64,000 bases of DNA from Salinivirgaceae bacterium (GTDB taxonomy: Bacteria > Bacteroidota > Bacteroidia > Bacteroidales > SZUA-534), in NCBI GenBank assembly GCA_017645945.1, contig JAGCNL010000053.1:71816-135815 (forward strand), given 5' to 3'. The notes under the pieces are model-generated. The model searched no databases and was not told where the DNA came from. It saw only the letters and a list, made by a program, of their open reading frames with translations. The position numbers and the translations under genes are program-made. Position 1 is the first letter of the stretch. Every line of letters starts with the position of its first letter. Of this stretch, positions 16,811 to 25,164 are shown piece after piece.

Positions 16811-17431
16811 TTACAGGAATCCCTTTATTTTTTTCTTGTACGCACCATATCGTAAGTCTTTTTCGGTGAACTCCAAAATCTTTCCGTATTCGTTAAGCAG
16901 TTTGATATTGCCGAACGGAATATCGTTTCTAACAAGATAATCTATCGCATCATTAAACACTCCTGAATCCATATTTTCAAGTTTTACGACCACGGTTCGC
17001 GCCTGTTTGAATCCATCCTCCAATTCTCCTGCAAGAGTGTTGTCTTTTTTGGTAACGCAGTATTTAAAATCCGCCACAACTGGTTTGCCATTGAACAACA
17101 CAATGGCATCAGCACTCGTTTCGCCATTCAATTCTGGCAAAAACGCCACACTTTCGCCACTCGCATTAATGTCTTTGGCCATTTGTTTAATACCTGTCCA
17201 CGTTTTGTGCTGGCTGCCTTTATGGTTTGGGAAGGCTATTGTTTTTGCACTTTCGATTTCAAATATCACTTCCGCCCTACCATCATTCAAAATATCGTCA
17301 AACAACCGCAGTTTGTTTTTCAAGTCTCTACGCTCGTTGAGTTTTTCAATTACAATTGCCGAGAACGGGTCGAAAGCCACAAATGCGGGTTGCTGCGCTG
17401 GTGTATCAAGTTGCTGAATCTTTTGTTCCAT
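16811..17431 (-). CDS. CdiA-C-like PD-(D/E)XK nuclease domain protein
   Basis: 206 residues with no signal peptide. The C-terminal half has the layout of the CdiA C-terminal tRNA-nuclease fold: SADAIVLFNGKPVVADFKYC with D108 and the D121-x-K123 pair, followed by an amphipathic segment GFKQARTVVVKL. In PD-(D/E)XK enzymes the aspartate followed by D/E-x-K makes the metal site. Normally such domains end large contact-dependent inhibition or polymorphic toxins; here it stands alone with a short N-terminal region (about 60 residues) and no visible immunity gene or secretion module. An imperfect inverted repeat lies just upstream (17495-17551), so it may be a captured cassette. Fold-level call only. 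Confidence 0.5.
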   Translation of the reverse strand: MEQKIQQLDTPAQQPAFVAFDPFSAIVIEKLNERRDLKNKLRLFDDILNDGRAEVIFEIESAKTIAFPNHKGSQHKTWTGIKQMAKDINASGESVAFLPELNGETSADAIVLFNGKPVVADFKYCVTKKDNTLAGELEDGFKQARTVVVKLENMDSGVFNDAIDYLVRNDIPFGNIKLLNEYGKILEFTEKDLRYGAYKKKIKGFL

Positions 17432-17494
17432 ATCGCCAAAGTTACCATTTTTTGCATTTAAGCAAAACTGACAATGGCCCCATCAAATGGATTC

Positions 17495-17551
17495 GGCATA
17501 ACGCAGACTATGGAAAACATTCTTGTAAGATAATAGACAGCCGTTAGTGTT
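17495..17551. repeat. attC-like imperfect inverted repeat
   Basis: The outer boxes TAACG (17499-17503) and CGTTA (17542-17546) face each other, with inner segments CAGACTAT and ATAGACAGC pairing imperfectly around an unpaired centre of about 20 nt. Read on the minus strand it ends in GCGTTATGCC, close to the GTTRRRY core of integron attC sites but not a perfect match. A related half-copy lies at 16622-16675, on the other side of the CdiA-C-like gene. No integron integrase is in the window. Confidence 0.35.
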
Positions 17552-17644
17552 CTGTTCTTGTTGTGTTTTAGCGGTGTTTAACTTGTATAAATCAAGGGAA
17601 AAGAGTAAATTGCGGAATCAAATTTCAATAGTAAATAATTGGAT

Positions 17645-18520
17645 ATGAACGAGAACCTTGCCATTCAACTTTTTGAGAACAAGAAGGTGCGCGTTGCGTG
17701 GGACGCGGAACAAGAAAAGTACTATTTCTCTGTTGTGGATATAGTACAGGTTTTAACCGATAGTGTTGATTATCAAGCAGCACGAAAATATTGGAAAGTT
17801 CTAAAAGGCAGGCTGCAGAAGGAAGGAAATGAACTGGTAACAAATTGTTACCAGTTGAAACTACCTGCTGCTGACGGCAAAATGCGAATGACTGATATGG
17901 CTGATTTAGAGCAGATTTTCCGCATCATTCAGTCGATTCCGTCGAAAAAGGCAGAGCCCGTTAAGCAATGGCTCGCTGAAGTTGGAAGTCAGCGCATCGA
18001 CCAAATGATTGACCCTGAACTGACATTCCAAATGGCTGTAGAAGACTATCGTCGGCAAGGTTACAGCGACAAATGGATTAACGAGCGTATGCGCTCAATT
18101 GAAATGCGCAAGGAACTGACCGACGAATGGCACCGTTCGGGCGTTCACGATTCAAAGGATTTCGCCATTCTCACCAACGTTCTGACAAAGGCGTGGAGCG
18201 GTATGACCACGGGCGAATACAAACGCTATAAGGGTTTGACCAAGGAGAATCTGCGCGACAATATGACTAACATCGAACTGGCTCTCAACACTCTTGCCGA
18301 AGTGGCCACAACGGAATATTCGCGGCAGTCGAATCCGCAGACAATGGCTGAAAATGAACGCATTGCCAAAGAAGGCGGCGACGTTGCCCGCGAAGCCCGC
18401 CAAACAATGGAACGCCGATTGGGCCGCTCGGTTGTGTCGCAGGAACGCGCTTCGGATTACATCAAAGCCGTCGGCAAACAGGGCGGTGACAATGCTCTGC
18501 CTACTGCGGACAAGGATTAG
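17645..18520 (+). CDS. BRO-N/DinD-like protein (phage antirepressor family)
   Basis: About 291 residues from the ATG at 17645; a TTG two codons upstream is an alternative. The N-terminal 100 residues match the BRO-N domain seen in phage antirepressors and DinD: VRVAWDAEQEKYYFSVVDIV, then ARKYWKVLKGRLQKEG and the LPAADGKMRMTDMADLEQIF core. The middle (QWLAEVGSQRIDQMIDPELT, then YRRQGYSDKWINERM) and the following ALNTLAEVATTEYSR region are as in DinD-like proteins. E. coli DinD is SOS-inducible; the function here is unknown. It sits at the edge of the AT-rich accessory island, facing away from the CdiA-C-like gene, and is probably part of the mobile content. Confidence 0.75.
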   Translation: MNENLAIQLFENKKVRVAWDAEQEKYYFSVVDIVQVLTDSVDYQAARKYWKVLKGRLQKEGNELVTNCYQLKLPAADGKMRMTDMADLEQIFRIIQSIPSKKAEPVKQWLAEVGSQRIDQMIDPELTFQMAVEDYRRQGYSDKWINERMRSIEMRKELTDEWHRSGVHDSKDFAILTNVLTKAWSGMTTGEYKRYKGLTKENLRDNMTNIELALNTLAEVATTEYSRQSNPQTMAENERIAKEGGDVAREARQTMERRLGRSVVSQERASDYIKAVGKQGGDNALPTADKD

Positions 18521-18675
18521 ATTGATTATTAATGAATGGCTGCGAATGCCGACACTGCCGCTGCCAAGCATCATTCGGCGCTGATTTGGAATTTGTAACC
18601 TAATTGTAGCCTTGTCCGTTTGGGAAATATGAAATTTCAGTTGTTGTTTTGCAACAAATAAAAACAACGGACAAA

Positions 18676-20658
18676 ATGACTATCAACATTGTTTTCAGGC
18701 TGCTTGGCTCGCTGGCGCTGCTCATCTATGGTATGAAACTAATGAGCGAAACGCTGCAGAAAATGGCAGGTTCGGGGTTGCGGCATATTCTGGGACGAAT
18801 GACATCGAACCGCCTATCGGGAATGCTGACTGGCGTGTTTATAACCTGCGCGGTGCAGTCGTCGTCGGCCACAACGGTTATGACAGTGTCGTTTGTGTCG
18901 GCAGGTCTGCTCACGCTGGCGCAGGCCATCTCGGTGATTATGGGCGCCAACATCGGTACAACACTGACGGCGTGGATTATGTCGCTTGGCTACAATGTTG
19001 ATTTGACCTGCGTGGTTTTTCCCGCGTTTGTGGCAGGAATGGTGCTCATCTACAAAAAAAGGCATCAGGCGGCGGGCGATTTTCTTTTCGGACTGGCTTT
19101 TCTGTTCTGGTCGCTGGTAATGCTGAACGCCGTGGGCCGCGATATGGATTTGGCGCACAACGACGCTGTGGTCCGCTTTTTTACGTCGTTCGACACGGGC
19201 AGCCATCTCACCATTGTCATTTTTCTTGCCGCTGGAACACTGATTACCTGCATTGTGCAGTCATCGGCGGCCGTAATGGCCATCACCATCCTGCTCTGCT
19301 CAACTGGTGTTCTGCCAATTTATCTGGGCATCGCCCTGGTTATGGGTGAGAACATTGGCACTACAGCCACGGCCAATCTGGCGGCTATTGGTGCGGGACT
19401 CGACGCGCGACGGACGGCGCTGGCACACTTGCTGTTTAACGTTTTCGGTGTCTGCTGGGTGCTCTGCGTGTTCTATCCTTTTGTCGATTTGATTTGCCAA
19501 ATGGCGAACTACAATCCGCAACTTGGCGGTCAGGCCGAACGGCTGCCTGTGGTGCTGGCACTCTTCCACACCTGCTTTAATGTGATAAACACGGCAATAC
19601 TTATCGGTTTTGTGCCGCAACTGGAGCGCCTGGTGTGCCGCCTTATGCCCGCCAAGGACACAGTGGCTAAAACGCCGACAACCCTTCATTTTATCAACAG
19701 CGGATTAATGTCGACACCCGAAATATCTGTATTTCAGGCGCAAAAGGAGATTGTCCATTTCGCCGAGCGAATGCAGCGAATGTTCGGAATGGTATGCAAC
19801 CTGCTTGACGAGCGCGACAGCCGCGAATTCACCCGTCAGTATGAGCGCATCAGCAAATACGAAACCATTGCCGACAATATGGAGATTGAGATTGCGGCCT
19901 ATCTGGAGAAGGTGAGCAACGAGCATCTGTCCGACGACACAAAAGGCAAAATCCGCTCAATGCTGCGTCAGATTGGTGAATTGGAATCGGTTGGCGACGC
20001 CTGCTACAAAATCGCCCGCACTATCAGCCACCGTAAAGAGAGCCGCGAAGACTTCACACCGCAACAATACAGCCGTTTGAACGAGATTATGCGGCTTGTG
20101 AACGAGTCGCTGACGCAAATGCTTGTTGTGGTCAGCGGCCGCCGCAAAGACCTGACAATAAATACTTCACTCGAAATAGAGAACGACATCAACACTATGC
20201 GCGACAAACTGAAAACAGAAGCCATTGGCAACGTAAACGCGCATCGCTACTCATATGCGCTCGGTGCTCTCTACAACGACATTGTGGCCAATTGCGAGAA
20301 ACTCGGCGACTATGTTATGAACATTGTGGAAGCGCGGCTCGGCAAGCGTTTCTTGAGTTTCCGCGGCTTAATGGTGAATCTCGACCGAAAAAGCGTCACC
20401 ATCGACGGCGCGCCCGTCAGCCTTACCCGTACTGAATTCGACCTTCTGTGCCTGCTTTTGTCGAACAGCGGTCAGGTTCTGTCGCGGCAGCGGCTTATGG
20501 ACAGCATTTGGTCGGGGGTGATTGTCACCGACCGCACCATCAACGTGAACATCACGCGGCTGCGCAAAAAACTCGGCCCTTACGCCCCAAACATTGCCAA
20601 CCGCCAAGGGTTCGGCTATATGTTCGACGAGAGCGCCGCTTCAGAAAATCCCGCTTGA
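18676..20658 (+). CDS. Na/Pi cotransporter-PhoU-OmpR-type winged-helix fusion
   Basis: About 660 residues from the ATG at 18676. Residues 1-330 form the sodium/phosphate cotransporter domain (NptA/PNaS) with both inverted QSSSATT and QSSAAVM signatures, each inside a membrane-spanning repeat, plus the GANIGTTLTAW and GENIGTTATANLA motifs. Residues 370-550 are a PhoU-like helical bundle. The last 100 residues form a winged helix-turn-helix of the OmpR/PhoB effector type: VSLTRTEFDLLCLLLSNSGQ, SRQRLMDSIWSG, and the recognition helix DRTINVNITRLRKKLG with the wing QGFGYMF. Family members normally stop after PhoU. One uninterrupted frame carries all three parts, so this is a real fusion and suggests a transporter that can contact DNA from the membrane. 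Confidence 0.9.
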   Translation: MTINIVFRLLGSLALLIYGMKLMSETLQKMAGSGLRHILGRMTSNRLSGMLTGVFITCAVQSSSATTVMTVSFVSAGLLTLAQAISVIMGANIGTTLTAWIMSLGYNVDLTCVVFPAFVAGMVLIYKKRHQAAGDFLFGLAFLFWSLVMLNAVGRDMDLAHNDAVVRFFTSFDTGSHLTIVIFLAAGTLITCIVQSSAAVMAITILLCSTGVLPIYLGIALVMGENIGTTATANLAAIGAGLDARRTALAHLLFNVFGVCWVLCVFYPFVDLICQMANYNPQLGGQAERLPVVLALFHTCFNVINTAILIGFVPQLERLVCRLMPAKDTVAKTPTTLHFINSGLMSTPEISVFQAQKEIVHFAERMQRMFGMVCNLLDERDSREFTRQYERISKYETIADNMEIEIAAYLEKVSNEHLSDDTKGKIRSMLRQIGELESVGDACYKIARTISHRKESREDFTPQQYSRLNEIMRLVNESLTQMLVVVSGRRKDLTINTSLEIENDINTMRDKLKTEAIGNVNAHRYSYALGALYNDIVANCEKLGDYVMNIVEARLGKRFLSFRGLMVNLDRKSVTIDGAPVSLTRTEFDLLCLLLSNSGQVLSRQRLMDSIWSGVIVTDRTINVNITRLRKKLGPYAPNIANRQGFGYMFDESAASENPA

Positions 20659-20664
20659 ACAGGG

Positions 20665-21117
20665 TTACATAATCTTTTCCATATGAATGGCCCAAAGGCC
20701 TTCGCAGACCAAGTAATCGTCGTATTTGCGGAAACCTTCGCTCGAATAGAAGCCGCAGGTCACATCGTCGTCGCGGTAGGAACAGAGCCACTCGCGGGTG
20801 CAGGGGAACATCGATTCCAAATGGTGCAGCAACTTGCGCCCTATGCCCTGCCGCTGGCAGTCGGGCGACACCATCAGCCGCCCAATGTAGAGCGAGCCGC
20901 CATCCATCTTTCCGCTGACCGAGCCGACAATTCGGCCATCGTCCGACACCATTTTCAGCGTTGTGTGGTTGTCGAAGTGCGCGTAGGCATCGTCAATGGT
21001 GGCGGTCATTTGCGGAATGGCTGCAAACTGCAGTTTCCGCGCCACAGGCGCAAACGCCTTGTATTGCAGTTCCAAAAGTTCGGGAACGTCGTTCCGCGTT
21101 GCGGTTTCGATTTTCAT
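20665..21117 (-). CDS. GNAT family N-acetyltransferase
   Basis: 150 residues, a normal single GNAT domain. The acetyl-CoA loop is visible in RLMVSPDCQRQGIGRKLLHH, with the Q/RxxGxG motif in residues 93-98, preceded by the beta4 strand GSLYIGR and followed by the C-terminal strand pair YRDDDVTCGFYSSEGFRKYD. The acceptor amine cannot be told. It is convergent with the Na/Pi fusion gene, with only 6 bp between stop codons and no obvious shared terminator. The start is at the ATG at 21117. Confidence 0.87.
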   Translation of the reverse strand: MKIETATRNDVPELLELQYKAFAPVARKLQFAAIPQMTATIDDAYAHFDNHTTLKMVSDDGRIVGSVSGKMDGGSLYIGRLMVSPDCQRQGIGRKLLHHLESMFPCTREWLCSYRDDDVTCGFYSSEGFRKYDDYLVCEGLWAIHMEKIM

Positions 21118-21146
21118 AATAGTTTGGTAATGTTTGCGTTACAAAA

Positions 21147-21830
21147 TTAAAATCTTTTACTCTCAACCCTGCTGTAGTTTCGGTCGAAGCACCAATAGAC
21201 GATTTTCTCGGTTACATCGTAAACCATCGAAATCACTGTGGGACAAACGGTTTGCGACACTTCCTTGAGCACACTGAAGCAGTTGTCAACATCAAAATCG
21301 TCGGTTGCCGCGGCGAGCAGACTTTCCGCCTTCTGATAGCGGTCGAAACCCATCCACGGGTGCTGTAGCGGTGTCGGCACAAACGGCGGGAAATTGGTCA
21401 TTATCTTGTAATCGGGCTTCTCGTAATACTTGAACCCGCGCCCTGGAACAATATGCAGCACGTTGCCGTTACTGTCTGACAATGAGGACATAAACGTTAG
21501 TCCTGGCACGCTGCAGATTCTGTTTGTCTGCACAAAATCAAGAACCTGCTGCAAGGTCTTTTTCATCAGAAGCAGGTCAATATTCAGCATTATAATGTTG
21601 GTGTCGCCGCCGATGGGATTGCTGCGCTCGTTGTGCGGCCAACAGGTTGGCATCCCCACAAAATCGCCGCGGCGGTTGGCCCCGAAAAGCGGCATCCACC
21701 CTTCTGTGGCATCGTTGATTTCAATGTAAACGCCGTCGTCGGTGGGCCTGATTCGGTACTCAAAATCCATTATGTCGAGATTCCACCCGACAATGGTTTT
21801 CCGCTTGTTCACTACTATGCTTGTGCACAT
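21147..21830 (-). CDS. Choloylglycine-hydrolase-like linear amide hydrolase (Ntn hydrolase)
   Basis: About 227 residues when started at the ATG at 21830, which places cysteine directly after methionine (MCTSIVV). Removal of Met would leave the N-terminal Cys nucleophile needed by Ntn hydrolases, so this start is favoured over the longer frame. Further features are the NLDIMDFEYRI segment with the conserved Asp, GVYIEINDATEGW, a central LTFMSSLSDSNGNVLHI segment and the terminal DVTEKIVYWCFDRNY block. The family includes bile-salt hydrolases and penicillin V acylases and is shorter here than classical bile-salt hydrolases (about 325 residues). The substrate is undefined; bile-salt activity should not be assumed. 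It lies 29 bp upstream of the GNAT gene in the same direction. Confidence 0.7.
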   Translation of the reverse strand: MCTSIVVNKRKTIVGWNLDIMDFEYRIRPTDDGVYIEINDATEGWMPLFGANRRGDFVGMPTCWPHNERSNPIGGDTNIIMLNIDLLLMKKTLQQVLDFVQTNRICSVPGLTFMSSLSDSNGNVLHIVPGRGFKYYEKPDYKIMTNFPPFVPTPLQHPWMGFDRYQKAESLLAAATDDFDVDNCFSVLKEVSQTVCPTVISMVYDVTEKIVYWCFDRNYSRVESKRF

Positions 21831-22064
21831 TGGTTTATCGTTTTTTCCGTCAGAAATCGGTTTCAAAGATAGATTAAAGACGAAGTAACTCAAATTGCTT
21901 AACCCATTAAGCAAAAACGAGTTCTTCGCTTAAGTTTGAATTTATCTCGGGACATTCACTCTATCAATCAGTTATTCAATTAATCAGTCAATCGGTTGCC
22001 CCCAACGCATCAAAGGCCTTCCGCTTGCGCAAAAGGCCGATGAAAACTAAAAACTTATCAAAAA

Positions 22065-22307
22065 CTAATTGAGCGACAGATGTCGGCTGACCAATTCAAT
22101 CGAATTTTCAACGGTCACAAGTTGACGAATCTCGTCGTCACCGAGAAGAATGTGGAACCGCTCTTCAACAAAGCAAAGGAAACATTTCCAATCAATCTCG
22201 TCAAAGAACAAATCATTTGAAAATGAAGCTTCTGGCATAATATCCTGGCGGTTGACACCCACCTTGCGAAGCACTCTGTACATTCCTAATCTAACTTGAC
22301 GTTCCAT
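22065..22307 (-). CDS. Acyl-carrier-like protein lacking the phosphopantetheine serine
   Basis: 80 residues from the ATG at 22307. The pattern follows acyl carrier proteins: helix 1 MERQVRLGMYRVLRKVG, loop QDIMPEASFSNDL, then the helix-2 start where the carrier motif D-S-L should be, then EERFHILLGDDEIRQLVTVE and a last helix. At the motif the sequence reads FFD36-E37-I-D, so the serine that would take the 4'-phosphopantetheine arm is glutamate. It therefore cannot be a normal carrier and may be a regulatory or structural ACP homologue. It stands alone on the minus strand behind a 234-bp gap and upstream of a divergent MATE gene. Confidence 0.62.
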   Translation of the reverse strand: MERQVRLGMYRVLRKVGVNRQDIMPEASFSNDLFFDEIDWKCFLCFVEERFHILLGDDEIRQLVTVENSIELVSRHLSLN

Positions 22308-22488
22308 ATATCGTGTCTTTTTTGTTATCGTTTTTACACCTATAAGACAATCAAACCGCACATTACCCTACCTTGAAAAGCGATTTTTTTGCAAAAATTT
22401 TTCAGTTTTTGCTCAATGATTTGATTATCAACGAAATAAAATACTCATTTTTTCGCTTTCGCGATGTAGGGCAGCCGCCGAAGTGCCA

Positions 22489-22496
22489 TATTTTTG
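22489..22496 (+). promoter_or_regulatory. Bacteroidota -7 box for the MATE gene
   Basis: TATTTTTG matches TAnnTTTG, 21 bp before the MATE start codon. A clear TTTG -33 box is not present at the ideal distance, so only the -7 element is supported. Confidence 0.4.
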
Positions 22497-22517
22497 CACC
22501 GCAGAACGAGAAAAGCG

Positions 22518-23843
22518 ATGAATCAGCACGAAAAATTCACGAAAATCACCACCCAACCCGTCGGCCGACTGGTTTGCGAGTTTGCCGTGCCGTCGATGGT
22601 GTGTATGCTCGTGAGCGCGTTCTACAACATTGTCGATACCTATTTTGTTGGCCGAATCGACACGCAATCGACAGCCGCCCTGGGCATTGTCTTCTCATAT
22701 ATGGCTATCATTCAGGCCGTTTCGTTCTTCTTCGGACACGGTTCGGGCAATTTCATATCGCGGGCTCTGGGCGCACAGAAGTCGGAACAGGCCGCCACAA
22801 TGGCTTCTACAGGCTTCTTCACCGCCATTGCGCTCACCACAGGGCTGGCGGCCGTCGGGCTGGCGCTGATGGAACCCGTGCTCACCCTGTTCGGCTCAAC
22901 CCCAACCATTATGCCGCGAGCAAAAGAGTATTTCTTCTGGATTCTGGCTGGAACACCGTTCATTACGGGCGTTTTTGTGATGAACAACCAAATGCGCTTT
23001 CAGGGCAACGCGGCAATGTCGATGGTGGGCGTGATGATTGGCGCCGCGCTCAACATTGCTCTCGACCCGCTGTTCATTTTCACGCTCGATATGGGCATTG
23101 GCGGCGCTGGTCTGGCCACGGCCCTGTCGCAATTCGTGAGTTTTGCCATAATGCTGAAAATGACGGGCTTGCGCGGCGGAATCCGATTGAAAATCGGCAA
23201 TTTCAAACCTTCGGCCGAACGCTACGCCGAGATTTTCGCGGGTGGCTCGCCGTCGCTTGTGCGGCAGTGCCTGATGGCCGTTGTGAGCATTTGCCTGAAC
23301 AACTACGCAAGCCATTACGGCGATTCGGCGGTGGCGGCTTTTTCGGTTGTGGGGCGAATAATGATGTTTGCCACGGCCGCACTGCTGGGCTTCGGGCAGG
23401 GATTCCAACCCGTGTGCGGATTCAACTACGGCGCGGGGCTATATGAGCGTGTGAGCCGCGCCTTCAAGTTCAGCGTCGCCGTCTCAACAGCCTACTGCGG
23501 TGCGGTTGCCGCTGCGGGAATCGTCTTTGCCGACGCCATTGTGTCGCTCTTCAGCGTTGCCGACACCGATGTGATAAGCCTTGGCGCCCTGGTGCTGAAA
23601 TTCCACTGCAGCACCTACATTCTGAACGGCTTTATTGTGCTGACTAATATGTATTTACAGACAACCCGCCACACCGTGGGCGCCTTGCTTGTGGCCGTTG
23701 CCCGTCAGGGGCTGTTCTTCCTGCCGCTGCTCGTGGTTGGCGCCCACTTATACGGCCTGATGGGCATTGTCGCCGCCCAACCCCTATCCGATGCGCTGAC
23801 GTTTGGGTTGGCGATTCCACTTTACAGACGGAACAGGGCGTAG
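22518..23843 (+). CDS. MATE family multidrug/metabolite efflux pump
   Basis: About 441 residues and twelve membrane segments, a standard MATE length. The start ATG at 22518 gives MNQHEKFTKITTQPVGRLVC, followed by the AVPSMVCMLVSAFYNIVDTYFVGR region of the first two helices, characteristic of the DinF/NorM-like branch. The second half repeats the pattern at GSPSLVRQCLMAVVSICLNN and has the conserved GFGQGFQPVCGFNYGA motif. It exports cationic compounds or metabolites in exchange for Na+ or H+; the substrate is unknown. A 28-bp perfect palindrome lies 28 bp after the stop. Confidence 0.9.
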   Translation: MNQHEKFTKITTQPVGRLVCEFAVPSMVCMLVSAFYNIVDTYFVGRIDTQSTAALGIVFSYMAIIQAVSFFFGHGSGNFISRALGAQKSEQAATMASTGFFTAIALTTGLAAVGLALMEPVLTLFGSTPTIMPRAKEYFFWILAGTPFITGVFVMNNQMRFQGNAAMSMVGVMIGAALNIALDPLFIFTLDMGIGGAGLATALSQFVSFAIMLKMTGLRGGIRLKIGNFKPSAERYAEIFAGGSPSLVRQCLMAVVSICLNNYASHYGDSAVAAFSVVGRIMMFATAALLGFGQGFQPVCGFNYGAGLYERVSRAFKFSVAVSTAYCGAVAAAGIVFADAIVSLFSVADTDVISLGALVLKFHCSTYILNGFIVLTNMYLQTTRHTVGALLVAVARQGLFFLPLLVVGAHLYGLMGIVAAQPLSDALTFGLAIPLYRRNRA

Positions 23844-23871
23844 TTTCGCACAGATGACACAGAAAACACAG

Positions 23872-23899
23872 GTAGAGACGCAATGCATTGCGTCTCTAC
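23872..23899. repeat. 28-bp perfect REP-like palindrome (GTAGAGACG family)
   Basis: GTAGAGACGCAATG followed by its exact reverse complement. It lies between the MATE gene and the DUF1848 gene. A sister copy with a different centre is at 48934-48962. As RNA it would form a 14-bp stem with no loop; it is not followed by a T tract. Confidence 0.75.
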
Positions 23900-23958
23900 A
23901 ATCATTTTCATTACCTTTGACTGTTGCACACATTTGACAAAACCGACAACAAACCGCT

Positions 23959-25029
23959 ATGGCACAATGGAATAAGATACGAATCGAACGCGACAACGGC
24001 ACCGCTGCCGAAGCGCAGGCACCCGTGATTGTCTCGGCAAGCCGCTCGACCGACATTCCCGCCTTCTACGCCAACTGGTTCTTCCACAGGCTCAAGGTAG
24101 GCTACTCGGCGTGGACCAACCCGTTCAACGGCGCGCAGAGTTTTGTGTCGTACCAAAACACGCGGTTCATTGTCTTTTGGTCGAAGAACCCCGAGCCGCT
24201 GCTGCAACACATTGATTATCTGAAAGAACGCAATATTGGCTGCTACATTCAGTTCACGCTGAACGACTACGAAACCGAAAGCCTTGAGCGCGGTGTGCCG
24301 CCCCTTGCCCACCGTATCGACACCTTCCGAAGGCTGGTCGATACACTTGGCGCAGGCCGTGTTGTCTGGCGCTTCGACCCGCTCATTCTCACCGACAGAA
24401 TCACGCCCGAAACGCTCTTGCAGAAAATCGAACACATTGGCAATCAACTCAATGGCTATACCGAGAAACTTGTTTTCAGTTTTGCCGACATTGCCCTGTA
24501 TAAAAAGGTGAAGGCCAATCTTGAGCGCAACCGCGTGAACTATTCCGAGTGGACCGTTGAGCAGATGGACCAATTCGCACGCCAACTGTCGGAACTCAAC
24601 AAACGTTGGGGCTACCAACTTGCCACCTGCGGCGAAAAGATTGATATTGAGCAATATGGCATTCATCACAACCGCTGCGTCGATGACGACCTGATGATTC
24701 GTTTTGCCCACCACGACAAGGCGCTGATGGACTTTCTGGGTGTGGAAATCAAAGCACGCGAAATGTCGCTTTTCGGCACCGAACCGATACCGCAGAACGC
24801 TGTGATTATCAACAACAATCTGTACGCCATAAAACGCAAGGACAACCGCGACAAAGGCCAACGCCCCGACTGCAAATGCATTATGAGCAAAGACATTGGC
24901 GAATACAACACCTGCCCGCACCAATGCGAGTATTGCTATGCCAACACAAGCAAGGAAGCCGCCCTTCGCAACTTCGCCCGCGCCCGCGAAACTGGCTGGG
25001 AATCAGAGACGATAACGGGAAGGAGTTAG
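23959..25029 (+). CDS. DUF1848 protein with C-terminal radical-SAM-like cysteine motif
   Basis: 356 residues. The N-terminal block VIVSASRSTDIPAFYANWFF, the WTNPFN segment, and the VFWSKNPEPLL and VWRFDPLIL strands are hallmarks of DUF1848. Near the C-terminus a CPHQCEYCYAN motif (CxxxCxxC followed by YA) looks like the iron-sulfur motif that normally opens radical SAM and spore-photoproduct-lyase-like proteins, here placed at the end; two more cysteines (CKCIM) lie 15-20 residues before. This suggests a permuted or convergent Fe-S barrel. The function is unknown. The gene stands alone between a palindrome and repeat-rich spacer. Confidence 0.85.
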   Translation: MAQWNKIRIERDNGTAAEAQAPVIVSASRSTDIPAFYANWFFHRLKVGYSAWTNPFNGAQSFVSYQNTRFIVFWSKNPEPLLQHIDYLKERNIGCYIQFTLNDYETESLERGVPPLAHRIDTFRRLVDTLGAGRVVWRFDPLILTDRITPETLLQKIEHIGNQLNGYTEKLVFSFADIALYKKVKANLERNRVNYSEWTVEQMDQFARQLSELNKRWGYQLATCGEKIDIEQYGIHHNRCVDDDLMIRFAHHDKALMDFLGVEIKAREMSLFGTEPIPQNAVIINNNLYAIKRKDNRDKGQRPDCKCIMSKDIGEYNTCPHQCEYCYANTSKEAALRNFARARETGWESETITGRS

Positions 25030-25164
25030 AAGTTAGAGAATTAGAGAGTTGGAATGTTAGGATTCGTAATTCATAAATTCTCATTCCTAATTAATTCCTA
25101 AATCCTAAATTCTCATTCCTAACTAAAATTTTCCCACCTTTGGCGTGAAGAAACAGCTATCAGT

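Noticed and set aside
10660..17640. Prophage or integrative element boundaries
   Set aside because: The region looks transferred, but no integrase, transposase or flanking direct repeat was seen, so no borders are claimed.
21147..21830. Calling the Ntn hydrolase a bile-salt hydrolase
   Set aside because: The protein is about 100 residues shorter than classical bile-salt hydrolases and the substrate-site residues cannot be confirmed by eye, so only the superfamily is given.
22373..23446. 357-codon plus-strand frame overlapping the MATE gene
   Set aside because: It is rich in Arg and His with no membrane segments, the normal look of a shifted frame over a hydrophobic gene.
23911..24924. 337-codon frame antisense to the DUF1848 gene
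   Set aside because: The plus-strand protein matches DUF1848 from end to end; the antisense product shows no family features.
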